Position numbers and translations under genes: made by a program
In this document: positions 26,634-36,098 of the stretch, in pieces
How positions within the stretch are numbered: the first letter of the stretch is position 1
Layout: every line of letters begins with the position of its first letter
The notes under the pieces: model-generated
Database searches by the model: none
Seen by the model: the letters and a program-made list of their open reading frames with translations, nothing else
What the model was told of the DNA's origin: nothing
Source of the DNA: Acidiferrobacteraceae bacterium
Lineage (GTDB): Bacteria > Pseudomonadota > Gammaproteobacteria > Arenicellales > UBA868
NCBI GenBank assembly: GCA_002721105.1
Contig: PBJL01000030.1
Span: 6,833 to 70,832 of the forward strand
Length of the DNA stretch: 64,000 nucleotides
Direction of reading: 5' to 3'

Positions 26634-28718
26634 TCAAGAGATATTTGCATCTACTCTGTCCAATCGAATCCAAACGGAATTATCGTGAAATGCTGCACCT
26701 CCAACTGGAGCCACCGGATCAGCACCGGTCAAAACGTTAACACCTTTTCCATCGATAAACGCTTTGTTTGGCCAAACACTTTCAATAATGACAACTCCAG
26801 GCCCAACGCCATCAAAGTGCTTAGCATGGATTCGAAGTCGGCCACGACTATTTCCAATAATTACAACGTCGCCTGACTTAATATTTAATACTTTAGCATC
26901 ATCGGAATGAATCATTACATTTGGGCGATGCTCTCTTCTTCGAGATGTTGATGCTTCACTAAATGTGGAATTCAAGAACTGTCTTGCCGGTGCGGTCACT
27001 AGTCGAAATGGTTCTTGACAATTTGCCTCTTCAATCACCGCCCAATGATCTGGAAGTGCTGGGGGCATGATACCCTCTGGACCAAAGTCATTAGGTTCAA
27101 GATCTTTCCAGTCAGGAGAAAAATGGAATCGTCCATCTATATGAGCAAACCGATCAATATAGTGGGACTTATTAAAAGAGGGTTGACAATCTATCCATCG
27201 TGATTCCTCAAGATCACTTAGGGTGCCCCAACCTGACTCCTTTAAAGTCCAATCTATCAATTCTCGTGGTGACATTTTGAAACCTTTGTGATTGGCGCCA
27301 AGTCGCTCTGCCAATGCACAAATGACATCGTGATTTGATCTGCACTCGTAAGGAGGTTCAACAATTTTTGGTCCAAAGATTATGTGCTGGTGACCTCCGC
27401 CTTGGTAAATATCATCATGCTCAAGAAACATAGTCGCTGGCATCACAATATCAGCCATAGCGGCAGTCTCGGTCATAAACTGCTCATGAACACATATAAA
27501 CAAATCATCACGGGCAAATCCTTTATGTACTTGATTAAGGTCCGGAGCAACAGCCATTGGATTGGTGTTCTGTATAAATAATGCCTTTATGGGAGGTCCA
27601 TAGCAAAGCGCGTCCTCATCGTCGTTAAGGATAGCGCCAATTCTTGACTGATCTAAGATCCGAACATTCGGATCTCGCACATCAAGCCCTTCAATCATTT
27701 TCTGATTCCAATGATAGATAGCGCCATTATTGTGAAATGCACCACCACCCTCATGGATCCAAGCGCCAGTCACAGAAGGAATACATAACGCAGCGTGCAT
27801 ATTTGAGGCGCCATTGCGCTGTCTTGAAAATCCATAACCCAATCGAAAAAATGTTCTTGGTGTATTCCCTATTAATCTGGCAAATTCTTCAATCAACGTC
27901 GACGAGACGCCAGTAATATTTTCTGCCCAAACTGGTGAGCGGGATCTAAGGTGTTCATCTAGTTTTTCTGGGCAATCTGTATATCGACGCATATAATTCC
28001 AATTGGCGTAACCGTCTCGAAAAAGCACGTGCATTACAGCGCAAGCCAGAGCCCCATCAGTACCGGGTCTCACGCGTAAAAATATATCTGCTTGCTTAGC
28101 GGTCGCATTTTCATAGGTGTCAATCACAACAATCTTTGCCTTTCGATTCCGACGAGCTTGCAACGCATGGGTCATAACGTTAATCTGCGTGCTCGCTGCA
28201 TTTGTACCCCAAATAACTATAGCGTCTGAACTCACCATCTCCCGTGGATCAACACCTGCTAATCGCCCCGTGCCAGCAATAAAGCCATTCCATGCCAAGG
28301 TTGTACATATCGTGGAATGCTGGCCCGAATAATTTTTTGAATGCCGCAACCGATTAACGCCATCTCTCATGATCCGCCCCATAGTGCCTGCGTAAAAGTA
28401 TGGCCAAATACTTTCAGAGCCATAACTCTGCTCTGCCAAAAGTAACGCTTCTGCCACATCATCCAAAGCATCGTTCCAGTTAATTTTTTCAAACTTTCCA
28501 GTGCGTTTTTTCGCGACACGTCGGAGCGGATGAGTTAGGCGATCGGGATGATGAATACGCTCGCGGTAACGTGCTACCTTGCTACAAATAACTCCTGCAG
28601 TGTAGGAATTATCTTTTGCACCCCTCACCCGGCCGATTTCGTAGGGACTAAGTTTCTCGACCTCTAGTGCGCAGGTTGATGGGCAATCGTGTGGACAGGC
28701 GCTAGCTTCCAATTTCAT
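26634..28718 (-). CDS. Molybdopterin oxidoreductase of the DMSO-reductase family
   Basis: A 694 aa catalytic subunit with bis-molybdopterin-guanine-dinucleotide. Cys8, Cys12, Cys16 and Cys45 (ACPHDCPSTC and GVICSK) form an N-terminal [4Fe-4S] site, followed by the molybdopterin domains (about 60-540) and a C-terminal dinucleotide-binding domain (about 575-690, including RLVTAPARQFLNSTFSE). No twin-arginine signal is present, so it is cytoplasmic. No electron-transfer or membrane subunit lies next to it. It resembles uncharacterised biotin-sulfoxide-reductase/formate-dehydrogenase-like proteins of marine bacteria; the substrate is unknown. It stands alone on the minus strand. Confidence 0.85.
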   Translation of the reverse strand: MKLEASACPHDCPSTCALEVEKLSPYEIGRVRGAKDNSYTAGVICSKVARYRERIHHPDRLTHPLRRVAKKRTGKFEKINWNDALDDVAEALLLAEQSYGSESIWPYFYAGTMGRIMRDGVNRLRHSKNYSGQHSTICTTLAWNGFIAGTGRLAGVDPREMVSSDAIVIWGTNAASTQINVMTHALQARRNRKAKIVVIDTYENATAKQADIFLRVRPGTDGALACAVMHVLFRDGYANWNYMRRYTDCPEKLDEHLRSRSPVWAENITGVSSTLIEEFARLIGNTPRTFFRLGYGFSRQRNGASNMHAALCIPSVTGAWIHEGGGAFHNNGAIYHWNQKMIEGLDVRDPNVRILDQSRIGAILNDDEDALCYGPPIKALFIQNTNPMAVAPDLNQVHKGFARDDLFICVHEQFMTETAAMADIVMPATMFLEHDDIYQGGGHQHIIFGPKIVEPPYECRSNHDVICALAERLGANHKGFKMSPRELIDWTLKESGWGTLSDLEESRWIDCQPSFNKSHYIDRFAHIDGRFHFSPDWKDLEPNDFGPEGIMPPALPDHWAVIEEANCQEPFRLVTAPARQFLNSTFSEASTSRRREHRPNVMIHSDDAKVLNIKSGDVVIIGNSRGRLRIHAKHFDGVGPGVVIIESVWPNKAFIDGKGVNVLTGADPVAPVGGAAFHDNSVWIRLDRVDANIS

Positions 28719-28853
28719 ACCTCACCAACAAGACAAAGGTAACAAATAGTGTTTTCATTTCTTATTTTTTATCCAGATAAATAGAGACTACATTGTAATA
28801 TTAATTTATTTCATGTAATTTTATTAAAAAAGAAAACAATAACATATTGCATT

Positions 28854-29888
28854 ATGGCCAATACTGCCTCAAATGAGCTCAATATCGAGCGCCTAAACTC
28901 ATATTTGTCTAGAAGAATCGCGGGCTTTGACAAAATTCTTAGTACTAAGAAATTCGCAGGCGGGCAGTCTAATCCAACTTTTCTTCTTTTGACTCCAACA
29001 AAAAAATATGTACTTCGACAAAAACCTCAAGGAACTCTATTGCCTTCAGCCCATGCTATTGATAGAGAGTACCGTGTACTTCAGAGCTTAGTAGATACAG
29101 AAATACCGGTTGCAACACCATATTTAATATGTGAAGAAGAAGAAATTATCGGGAGCGCCTTTTATTTGATGAGTTACATACCCGGTCGAATTTTCTGGAA
29201 ACCAAGTTTGCCTGCCCTGTCATCAAATGAACGGTCAATGTTATTTGACAACATAATTAGTACATTGAGCGCTTTGCATTCCATTGATCCTAAAAATATT
29301 GAACTTACTGACTTTGGGCGCAAAGGTAATTACTTTCAAAGACAATTAGCGCGATGGACTGAGCAGTACAAAATGAGCGAAACTATCCAAATTAGAGAAA
29401 TGGATAGGCTTATCGATGAATTTCCGAAAATCTTACCTCCAGATACTGATCAAACTTCATTAATTCATGGCGACTACAGAATCGACAATCTTATTTTCCA
29501 TCCCAAAGAGCCCAAGCTTGTAGCAATAATTGATTGGGAACTTGCAACACTCGGTAACTCTATCTCAGATCTCGCTTACCTTTGTATGTGCTTAAGAATG
29601 GGTCCGGAGCAACATATTTCCGGTATCAACGGATTGAATCGATCTAGCTTAGGAATTCCTAGCGAATCTGAAATGATTGATCGGTATTGCGAGCTTTGCG
29701 ACACTAAACCAATTTATAATTGGTCTACTTATCTAGCATTTAGCTTTTTCCGTCTTGCGGCTATCTGTCAAGGAGTGTTAAAACGGTCTATCGATGGAAC
29801 TGCCTCAGGCTCGAACGCAACACGTATCGGCAGCATGACCGATACTCTTGCAAAAATGGCGATTGAGGTGTTGGAGGAAAACGGATAG
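28854..29888 (+). CDS. APH-family kinase, ACAD10/11 kinase-domain type
   Basis: A 344 aa protein-kinase-like phosphotransferase. The nucleotide-binding Lys lies in KYVLRQKP near 51-58; the catalytic loop is HGDYRIDN with His205, Asp207 and Asn212; the metal-binding Asp is Asp227 in IDWELATLG. It is 26 bases upstream of an acyl-CoA dehydrogenase of the matching type. In ACAD10/11 and bacterial LvaA systems such kinases phosphorylate the 4-hydroxyl of 4-hydroxyacyl-CoAs before the dehydrogenase partner removes phosphate. The pair here very likely does the same; an antibiotic-resistance role is unlikely. Confidence 0.82.
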   Translation: MANTASNELNIERLNSYLSRRIAGFDKILSTKKFAGGQSNPTFLLLTPTKKYVLRQKPQGTLLPSAHAIDREYRVLQSLVDTEIPVATPYLICEEEEIIGSAFYLMSYIPGRIFWKPSLPALSSNERSMLFDNIISTLSALHSIDPKNIELTDFGRKGNYFQRQLARWTEQYKMSETIQIREMDRLIDEFPKILPPDTDQTSLIHGDYRIDNLIFHPKEPKLVAIIDWELATLGNSISDLAYLCMCLRMGPEQHISGINGLNRSSLGIPSESEMIDRYCELCDTKPIYNWSTYLAFSFFRLAAICQGVLKRSIDGTASGSNATRIGSMTDTLAKMAIEVLEENG

Positions 29889-29914
29889 ATCTCAATTAAT
29901 GACCGGAATTACTA

Positions 29915-31138
29915 ATGGACTTCACATATACAGAAAAAGTACTTGCTCTCCGAAAGCAACTCACAGTATTTATGAATACGTATATATCACCACGAATCGA
30001 TGATTGGAAAAAAGAAATAAATAATGGAAATCAGACTGTTTCCTTCCTTGAGGATCTAAAATCAAAAGCTCGAGAAGAAGGACTTTGGAATCTATTTTTA
30101 CCAGGATTAAGAGAGACGGAGCCTGGTACAAGCTTAACTAATCTTGAATATGCTCCACTCGCTGAAATTATGGGTCGAGTTAGTTGGGCATCTGAAGTGT
30201 TTAATTGTAATGCCCCTGATACTGGTAACATGGAACTTCTTCATCTTTTCGCAACTCCTGATCAATATACAAAATGGTTACTACCTCTTCTTCAAGGGGA
30301 GATTCGTTCTGCATTTGCAATGACAGAGCCCGACGTGGCTTCATCAGACGCTACACAAATACAGACTAGCATTATTGAACATGAAAATGAATTTATTATT
30401 AATGGGCGAAAGTGGTTTATAACTAATGTTGCTCACCCAAACTGTAAACTGCTGATAGTCATGGGGAAAACAGATCCAACAGCGGATGCTCATAAACAAC
30501 AAAGTATGGTCCTTGTACCTTTAGATACGCCAGGCGTTAAGGTAATCAGAAATATTCCAATAATGAACCATCGGGCTTTTGAGGGACACTGCGAGCTACA
30601 TTTCGTTAACGTGAGGGTCCCTAAAAATTATCTTTTGGGTGAAAAAGGTAGCGGTTTTGCGCTTGCACAGGCGCGTCTTGGGCCCGGTCGCGTACATCAT
30701 TGCATGAGATCGATAGGTGCGGCTGAGCTCGCTCTTGAGCTGATGATTGAAAGGTCAACTCGGCGTAAAACGTTTGGTAAATACCTCTATGAGCATGGCT
30801 CTATTTCAGATTGGATTGCACGCTCACGAATTGAAATTGATCAAGCAAGACTTTTGGTTCTTAAAACTGCATGGATGATCGATAACTTTGGAGCGAAAAC
30901 AGCACGTAAGGATATATCTATGATTAAGGCTCTTGTGCCTACCCTTCACACAACCGTTTTCGATCGAGCAATGCAGGTATATGGGGCTATGGGTCTTAGT
31001 CCTGATACCCCGCTTGCCGATCATTGGACTTGGGGGCGAGCTATGCGCTACTTCGACGGCCCAGACGAAGTGCATTTGCGAGCAGTTGCTAAAAGCGAGC
31101 TTAAAAAACATCTCGAAACTAAATCTAGTCTAGATTAG
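29915..31138 (+). CDS. Acyl-CoA dehydrogenase, ACAD10/11 type
   Basis: A 407 aa FAD enzyme of the acyl-CoA dehydrogenase fold: N-terminal helices (1-125), beta domain with FAMTEPDVASSDATQIQ (about 133-149) and GRKWFITNVAH (about 162-172), and C-terminal helices. It ends with RYFDGPDEVHLRAVAKSEL, the end typical of the ACAD10/11 group. It is directly downstream of the APH kinase gene, and the two probably act together on 4-hydroxyacyl-CoA (phosphorylation, then phosphate elimination and isomerisation). The substrate chain length cannot be told. Confidence 0.88.
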   Translation: MDFTYTEKVLALRKQLTVFMNTYISPRIDDWKKEINNGNQTVSFLEDLKSKAREEGLWNLFLPGLRETEPGTSLTNLEYAPLAEIMGRVSWASEVFNCNAPDTGNMELLHLFATPDQYTKWLLPLLQGEIRSAFAMTEPDVASSDATQIQTSIIEHENEFIINGRKWFITNVAHPNCKLLIVMGKTDPTADAHKQQSMVLVPLDTPGVKVIRNIPIMNHRAFEGHCELHFVNVRVPKNYLLGEKGSGFALAQARLGPGRVHHCMRSIGAAELALELMIERSTRRKTFGKYLYEHGSISDWIARSRIEIDQARLLVLKTAWMIDNFGAKTARKDISMIKALVPTLHTTVFDRAMQVYGAMGLSPDTPLADHWTWGRAMRYFDGPDEVHLRAVAKSELKKHLETKSSLD

Positions 31139-31188
31139 ACTCGCTGTATCAAGACAATGATAAATAGTTAATTAGATTTATTATTAGA

Positions 31189-33123
31189 TTATGACGAATT
31201 ACCAGTCTGGTCCTGACTAACGGCAAGACTATGTTGCAGCTCCTCAAGCTCTGTCCATCGGTCTAGCGCCTGATCCAGTGCAGTCTGTTTTTCTAACGCC
31301 TTGTCCAGTATTGGCTTGGTATCTGTATAAGACTGCTCATAGAATGCTGGCGTCATAATTTGATCTTGTAGTATTGCAATCTCATTTTCTAGTATGTCAA
31401 TAACAATCGGCAATTTATCTAACTCTCTTTGAAGCTTGTATGAAAGCTTCATCTTTTTTTTATGCTTTATTGAAGACCGGTTAAAATCGTTACTAGTTTT
31501 ACTTATTTTTTTACTAGCATCACGTTGATCCAAATCTATACCTCTTTCTAGCCAATCGCTGTAATTTCCTATATATGGTCTAATTTGCCCATTTGATTCA
31601 AAGACAAAAATTCGATTGACCACGTTGTCGAGAAATTGACGATCATGACTGACTACTATTAACGTGCCATCATAATCTGATATTTGCTGCTCTAAAACTT
31701 CGAGAGTCTCTATATCAAGATCGTTTGTTGGCTCATCAAGGACCAATAAATTTGTAGGTTTAGTGAAAAGGCGTGCCAATAAAAGTCTGTTACGCTCCCC
31801 TCCAGACAAAGCTCCGACCGGGGTCATCGATCGCTTAGGACTAAATAGAAATCCTCTTAAATAACCAATGACATGACGTGATTTTCCGTTTGACGTTATA
31901 TAATCTTTACCATCACCAACGATCTCAAACACTGTCTTTTTGACATCGAGCTCTTCCCGATGTTGATCAAAGTAGCCCAATTGTATGTTAACGCCAGTCT
32001 TGACAAAACCATGATCTGGAGCAATTTTTTCTAAAAGAATATTAAGTAGAGTGCTCTTTCCAACACCATTATTTCCAACTAAGCCGACACGATCACCGCG
32101 CATTATCCGCAGCGTAAGATCATGAATTAAAGTTCTCTCACCGACTCGGTAACAAATTTTGTGGGTCTCAATAACTCGTTTACCAGAAGGTGCGGCCTCT
32201 TCGATATGAATTTTTACATCATGCGCTAATGGAATGCGCTCCTCCTTTTTTTTACGCATCTCCATCAAAGCACGAACTCTTCCTTCATTTCTAGCGCGTC
32301 GGGCTTTTGTTCCCTGCCGATACCAACTCTCTTCATCAGCTAGTTTTCTATCAAACTCTTTGTTTTTTGATGCCTCCTCAGACAAACTCTTTTTTCGTTT
32401 AACTAGATATTTTTGGTAGTTTCCGGGCCAACTAGTGATTTGGCCCCTATCAATTTGAACAATGCGGGTTGCTAACTTTTGCAAGAATTTTCTATCATGG
32501 GTAATAAATAACACTGCTCCAGGGATCTTATGAATCTTATCTTCTAGCCACTCAATCGATCCCAGATCCAAATGATTAGTTGGTTCATCTAAAAGTAGTA
32601 CGTCGGGATTGCAAACGAGGGATCGTGCCAATGCAGCGCGTCGCCGCCATCCACCCGATAAATTATCAATGCCCTCTGATGGGTCAAGGCCTAACTCCGC
32701 ACACACTTTTGCAATCTGCTGTTCGATGTTCCATCCACCATGAGCATCAATAATTGAATACAAGATTTCTGATTGAGCAAGATTTTGAGGAATATTTAGC
32801 TTCTCAGAGCATTCTCTATATTTGTCACGTAGGCTCCGAATAAGCGATAATCCTTCTTCAACGTAGTCTTGAACTGTCATATTTTTTCGAATAGGAAGAT
32901 GCTGCTTTAGATGACTCAATACGATGTTATTAGGCCGACGTATTTCTCCTGAATCAGGCTCAATTTCATTATTTAACAGTCGCAGCATAGATGTTTTTCC
33001 AGCGCCGTTATGACCAACCAAGCAGACACGCTCGCCTGCCTCAATCGAGAACTCTGCATTTTTTAATATCGGATATGTTCCGAAAGACAAACTGACATTA
33101 TCAAAGCGAATTAGGTATTTCAT
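31189..33123 (-). CDS. uup: ABC-F family ATPase, Uup-like
   Basis: A 644 aa soluble protein with two ABC domains and no membrane part. Walker A sequences are GHNGAGKTS (about 36-44) and GNNGVGKST (about 350-358); signatures are LSGGWRRRAALARSL and LSGGERNRLLLARLF; Walker B ends are LLLDEPTNHLD and LVLDEPTNDLD. A linker with EESWYRQGTKARRARNEGR and a C-terminal coiled coil (about 555-630) match Uup, a ribosome- or DNA-junction-associated factor. It is a single gene, divergent from the MFS gene. Confidence 0.9.
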   Translation of the reverse strand: MKYLIRFDNVSLSFGTYPILKNAEFSIEAGERVCLVGHNGAGKTSMLRLLNNEIEPDSGEIRRPNNIVLSHLKQHLPIRKNMTVQDYVEEGLSLIRSLRDKYRECSEKLNIPQNLAQSEILYSIIDAHGGWNIEQQIAKVCAELGLDPSEGIDNLSGGWRRRAALARSLVCNPDVLLLDEPTNHLDLGSIEWLEDKIHKIPGAVLFITHDRKFLQKLATRIVQIDRGQITSWPGNYQKYLVKRKKSLSEEASKNKEFDRKLADEESWYRQGTKARRARNEGRVRALMEMRKKKEERIPLAHDVKIHIEEAAPSGKRVIETHKICYRVGERTLIHDLTLRIMRGDRVGLVGNNGVGKSTLLNILLEKIAPDHGFVKTGVNIQLGYFDQHREELDVKKTVFEIVGDGKDYITSNGKSRHVIGYLRGFLFSPKRSMTPVGALSGGERNRLLLARLFTKPTNLLVLDEPTNDLDIETLEVLEQQISDYDGTLIVVSHDRQFLDNVVNRIFVFESNGQIRPYIGNYSDWLERGIDLDQRDASKKISKTSNDFNRSSIKHKKKMKLSYKLQRELDKLPIVIDILENEIAILQDQIMTPAFYEQSYTDTKPILDKALEKQTALDQALDRWTELEELQHSLAVSQDQTGNSS

Positions 33124-33209
33124 CCGTGCAATCGGGATTTATTGTTCTCAGTTAGGTAGTAAAAAGCGATTTAAGAGCAAGATTTATAGTAACACCACAT
33201 TTTAGGTAA

Positions 33210-33230
33210 GACACTTTTGTGTCATGACAC
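33210..33230. promoter_or_regulatory. Overlapping palindromes between uup and an MFS gene
   Basis: GACACTTTTGTGTC (33210-33223) is a 5 bp inverted repeat around TTTT, and GTGTCATGACAC (33219-33230) is a perfect 12-base palindrome sharing GTGTC with it. So three alternating copies of the GACAC half-site occur within 21 bases in a 262-base divergent promoter region. It could be an operator for either gene. Confidence 0.4.
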
Positions 33231-33385
33231 ACCTTAAGAATTCGGAAACTTTAATGAGATTAGCGTTTTGGTATTTTAGCCAGTAATTCTATGTGAATAT
33301 TGCGCCTCTTTTTATACGAATAATTTACGTTTTCGCTTCAAAAAATAGATTGTAGGGCGTAAACTCCGCGACCACAATAATTTGA

Positions 33386-34687
33386 ATGAGATATCTACCC
33401 TTGAACAACACTATATTAATTGTTCATCGCCTATCTGCACTGATGATGTCGATAACACTACTAATGACTGGAAACAGTTTATTTAGCACGCTCGTATCAC
33501 TAAGAGCCGACGCAGAAAATTATGGAGCAGGAATGATTGGCGTTATGACCTCTGCCTACTTCCTTGGATTTGCCATAACGACTCTTTGGGTCGGAGGTCT
33601 TATAAACCGGGTTGGTCATATCCGAAGTTTTGCTGTTTTTGCTAGCGTATCAACTACAATTTCGCTTATATTTTTAGTGATAATTGATCCATGGATATGG
33701 GTAGGACTACGATTCATAATGGGAATGTGTGTATCTGGATGCTTTGTAGTAACTGAAAGCTGGCTAAACAACCGTGCTACTAACCAAAATCGTGGTCTAT
33801 TGCTGTCAATGTATATGATCATCATTTATTTGGCAGCAACAGCCGGTCAACAGATGCTTCGAATTGGGGATCCTAGCCAGTTTACAATCTTTGTGCTTGC
33901 CAGCATTGTTCTTGCCACTGCGATCGTGCCTGTTGCCCTAACAAAAGCTACCTTTCCCGCGCCCGTTCGCAAACCAAAAATTAATCTGATACGTCTCACT
34001 CACATCTCACCGACGGCGGTTGCAGGGTGTCTAATCGGAGGCATAATCACTAGCTCACTGTGGGGGCTCGGTCCAATCCATGCAAAATCTTTGGGTTTCA
34101 CAGTAGATCAGATAGCGATATTCATGAGTATCTTTGTTGTGGGAGGATTAGTATTTCAACTTCCAGTGGGTCGCTTGTCAGATTACTATGACCGCAGAAA
34201 AGTGTTGTGGTGCGTTACATTAGCAGCACTCTTTCCTTCTGTAGTATTAAGCTTCGGCCCTCTGATTACGTCTGGCCTCACATTTATCAGCATTTCAATT
34301 CTTGGTGGCTTAGTAGCAACAATTTACCCCTTAAGCATTTCATATGCCAATGATTATCTTGAGCCTGATGAGATAATCTCTACCAGTGCCGGCTTTGTCC
34401 TTATCTTCGGGATTGGTTCAGGGCTTGGACCGATTGCCTGCTCAGCCTTGATAACCTTTGCAGGTTCTTATGGCCTGTTTGCCTTAGTCACCGGGTCACT
34501 TACTATATTAACACTATATATTTCCTTCAGAATGCGACAACGTCAATGGGTACCTACCCACGAAAAAGAGGCATTTGTAGCGTTTCCTGAACAACCTGCT
34601 CCAACCATAATATCGGACATGGATCCCAGAGTAGGAAATCAGAAAAACTTAGACTTAGAAGGAAATGAAATTAAAAAATTTGGGTGA
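33386..34687 (+). CDS. MFS transporter
   Basis: A 433 aa major facilitator with twelve predicted helices. VGGLINRVGHIRSF after helix 2 and PVGRLSDYYDRRKVLW after helix 8 are the two motif A positions; MCVSGCFVVTESWLNNRA is typical of the YcaD group of MFS proteins. The C-terminal tail (about 395-433) is hydrophilic. The transported compound is unknown. It is divergent from uup and convergent with greA; the two stops are 33 bases apart. Confidence 0.85.
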   Translation: MRYLPLNNTILIVHRLSALMMSITLLMTGNSLFSTLVSLRADAENYGAGMIGVMTSAYFLGFAITTLWVGGLINRVGHIRSFAVFASVSTTISLIFLVIIDPWIWVGLRFIMGMCVSGCFVVTESWLNNRATNQNRGLLLSMYMIIIYLAATAGQQMLRIGDPSQFTIFVLASIVLATAIVPVALTKATFPAPVRKPKINLIRLTHISPTAVAGCLIGGIITSSLWGLGPIHAKSLGFTVDQIAIFMSIFVVGGLVFQLPVGRLSDYYDRRKVLWCVTLAALFPSVVLSFGPLITSGLTFISISILGGLVATIYPLSISYANDYLEPDEIISTSAGFVLIFGIGSGLGPIACSALITFAGSYGLFALVTGSLTILTLYISFRMRQRQWVPTHEKEAFVAFPEQPAPTIISDMDPRVGNQKNLDLEGNEIKKFG

Positions 34688-34720
34688 CCAGTTAAAAACA
34701 GGAACTTTTTTCGCGAATTT

Positions 34721-35212
34721 CTAATTATCCAGTCCACTGGCATAATTTATCTTGAGCAGTTCATACCTTCGAATTCCGCCAGGTGCGCTAAATTCGATTT
34801 CGTCACCCACTTCTTTACCCAAAAGCGCTTTAGCAATAGGGGAAGTATTGGAAATCTTGCCGAGATCAACATCGGCTTCCAGTTCCCCCACTATCTGATA
34901 CCGTACCTCTCGATCACCTTGTTCTTCCCACAAATCAACCCAAGCGCCAAATACCACTTTACCATTCGCATTAAGCTCAGCAGGATTAATTATCTCGGCG
35001 CGACCTAGTTTTGACTCCAATTCGCGTATTCTCCCCTCAATAAAACCTTGCTGTTCTCGCGCAGCATGATATTCAGCATTTTCCGAGAGATCTCCATGAG
35101 CTCTCGCTTCTGCGATAGCCTCTATAATTTTTGGTCTATGCTCTTTTTTCAATCGACTGAGTTCACTCCACAAAACCTTAGATCCTTCAGGTGTGAGAAG
35201 AATTCTATCCAT
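34721..35212 (-). CDS. greA: Transcription elongation factor GreA
   Basis: Stimulates transcript cleavage by backtracked RNA polymerase. The length of 163 aa is near the usual 158. The N-terminal coiled coil has the acidic tip [17 protein letters not shown] (residues 36-52), which carries the catalytic D and E residues. The C-terminal FKBP-like domain includes [18 protein letters not shown]. The dapB gene lies 31 bases upstream on the same strand, and moaA before it, so the three may form one transcript. Confidence 0.95.
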   Translation of the reverse strand: MDRILLTPEGSKVLWSELSRLKKEHRPKIIEAIAEARAHGDLSENAEYHAAREQQGFIEGRIRELESKLGRAEIINPAELNANGKVVFGAWVDLWEEQGDREVRYQIVGELEADVDLGKISNTSPIAKALLGKEVGDEIEFSAPGGIRRYELLKINYASGLDN

Positions 35213-35243
35213 TAGTCCAACCTTAATATCGAAATTAGTATGT

Positions 35244-36044
35244 TCAAAATGACAGTCCTAAGACATCTTGCATATCGTATAAACCATTTGATTGATCTGC
35301 TAACCAAAGAGCAGCACGAACCGAACCTTGAGCATAAATATCTCGACTCGTTGCTTTATGGCTAATTTCTACACGCTCCCCTAGTCCCGCAAACCATATA
35401 CTATGCTCACCAACAACATCTGCCGCTCGTATGGTTGAAAATCCTATGCTTTTATCTTTGCGTTCGCCTATCTGGCCATTACGACTATAAACTCCATCAG
35501 TTTTTAAATTTCTTTGAAGCGTATCAGCCACCACTTCACCCATTTTAATTGCTGTTCCTGACGGAGCATCTATCTTATGTCGATGATGAGCCTCTAATAT
35601 TTCAATATCTACTGAATCTCCGAGTGTTCGGCAAGCTAATTCGATCAGCTTTAAGGTTAAATTGACTCCGATACTCATATTTGGCGACATTACTATCCCG
35701 ATATCTTCTGAAAGATTCTTTATTTTTACCTTTTGTGCGGTATCCAAACCTGTCGTACCAATCACTATCTTTCGATCGTTAGCATGACAAAATTCTAAAT
35801 TTGACATCGTGGAATTCGGTAAAGTGAAGTCTATTAGGACATCAAAATTCCCGCTCTCAATTGAGTCGCTTAGAATAAGACCTGGTGTATCAATCCCCAC
35901 TAAACTGCCAACTTCGGTTCCTAATAAAGGATGTTTTATTTGTTCATATGCATGAGTAATTTGGAGACTTGAATTGTCTGCAACCGCTTTTAGTATTGAC
36001 CGCCCCATTCGACCAGCGGCTCCAGCAATAGCGACACGAGTCAT
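35244..36044 (-). CDS. dapB: 4-hydroxy-tetrahydrodipicolinate reductase
   Basis: NAD(P)H-dependent step of lysine and meso-diaminopimelate synthesis. The coenzyme motif is [14 protein letters not shown] at the N terminus, GTTGLD lies in the middle, and the family signature [15 protein letters not shown] (about 153-167) contains the catalytic His and Lys. I start at ATG 36044; an upstream TTG at 36062 is in frame but adds six non-conserved residues. At 266 aa its length is typical. Confidence 0.93.
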   Translation of the reverse strand: MTRVAIAGAAGRMGRSILKAVADNSSLQITHAYEQIKHPLLGTEVGSLVGIDTPGLILSDSIESGNFDVLIDFTLPNSTMSNLEFCHANDRKIVIGTTGLDTAQKVKIKNLSEDIGIVMSPNMSIGVNLTLKLIELACRTLGDSVDIEILEAHHRHKIDAPSGTAIKMGEVVADTLQRNLKTDGVYSRNGQIGERKDKSIGFSTIRAADVVGEHSIWFAGLGERVEISHKATSRDIYAQGSVRAALWLADQSNGLYDMQDVLGLSF

Positions 36045-36098
36045 ATCAAGGATTCCAAACAATTAATTAGTCTCGAAATTGATGACAAAATCATGACT

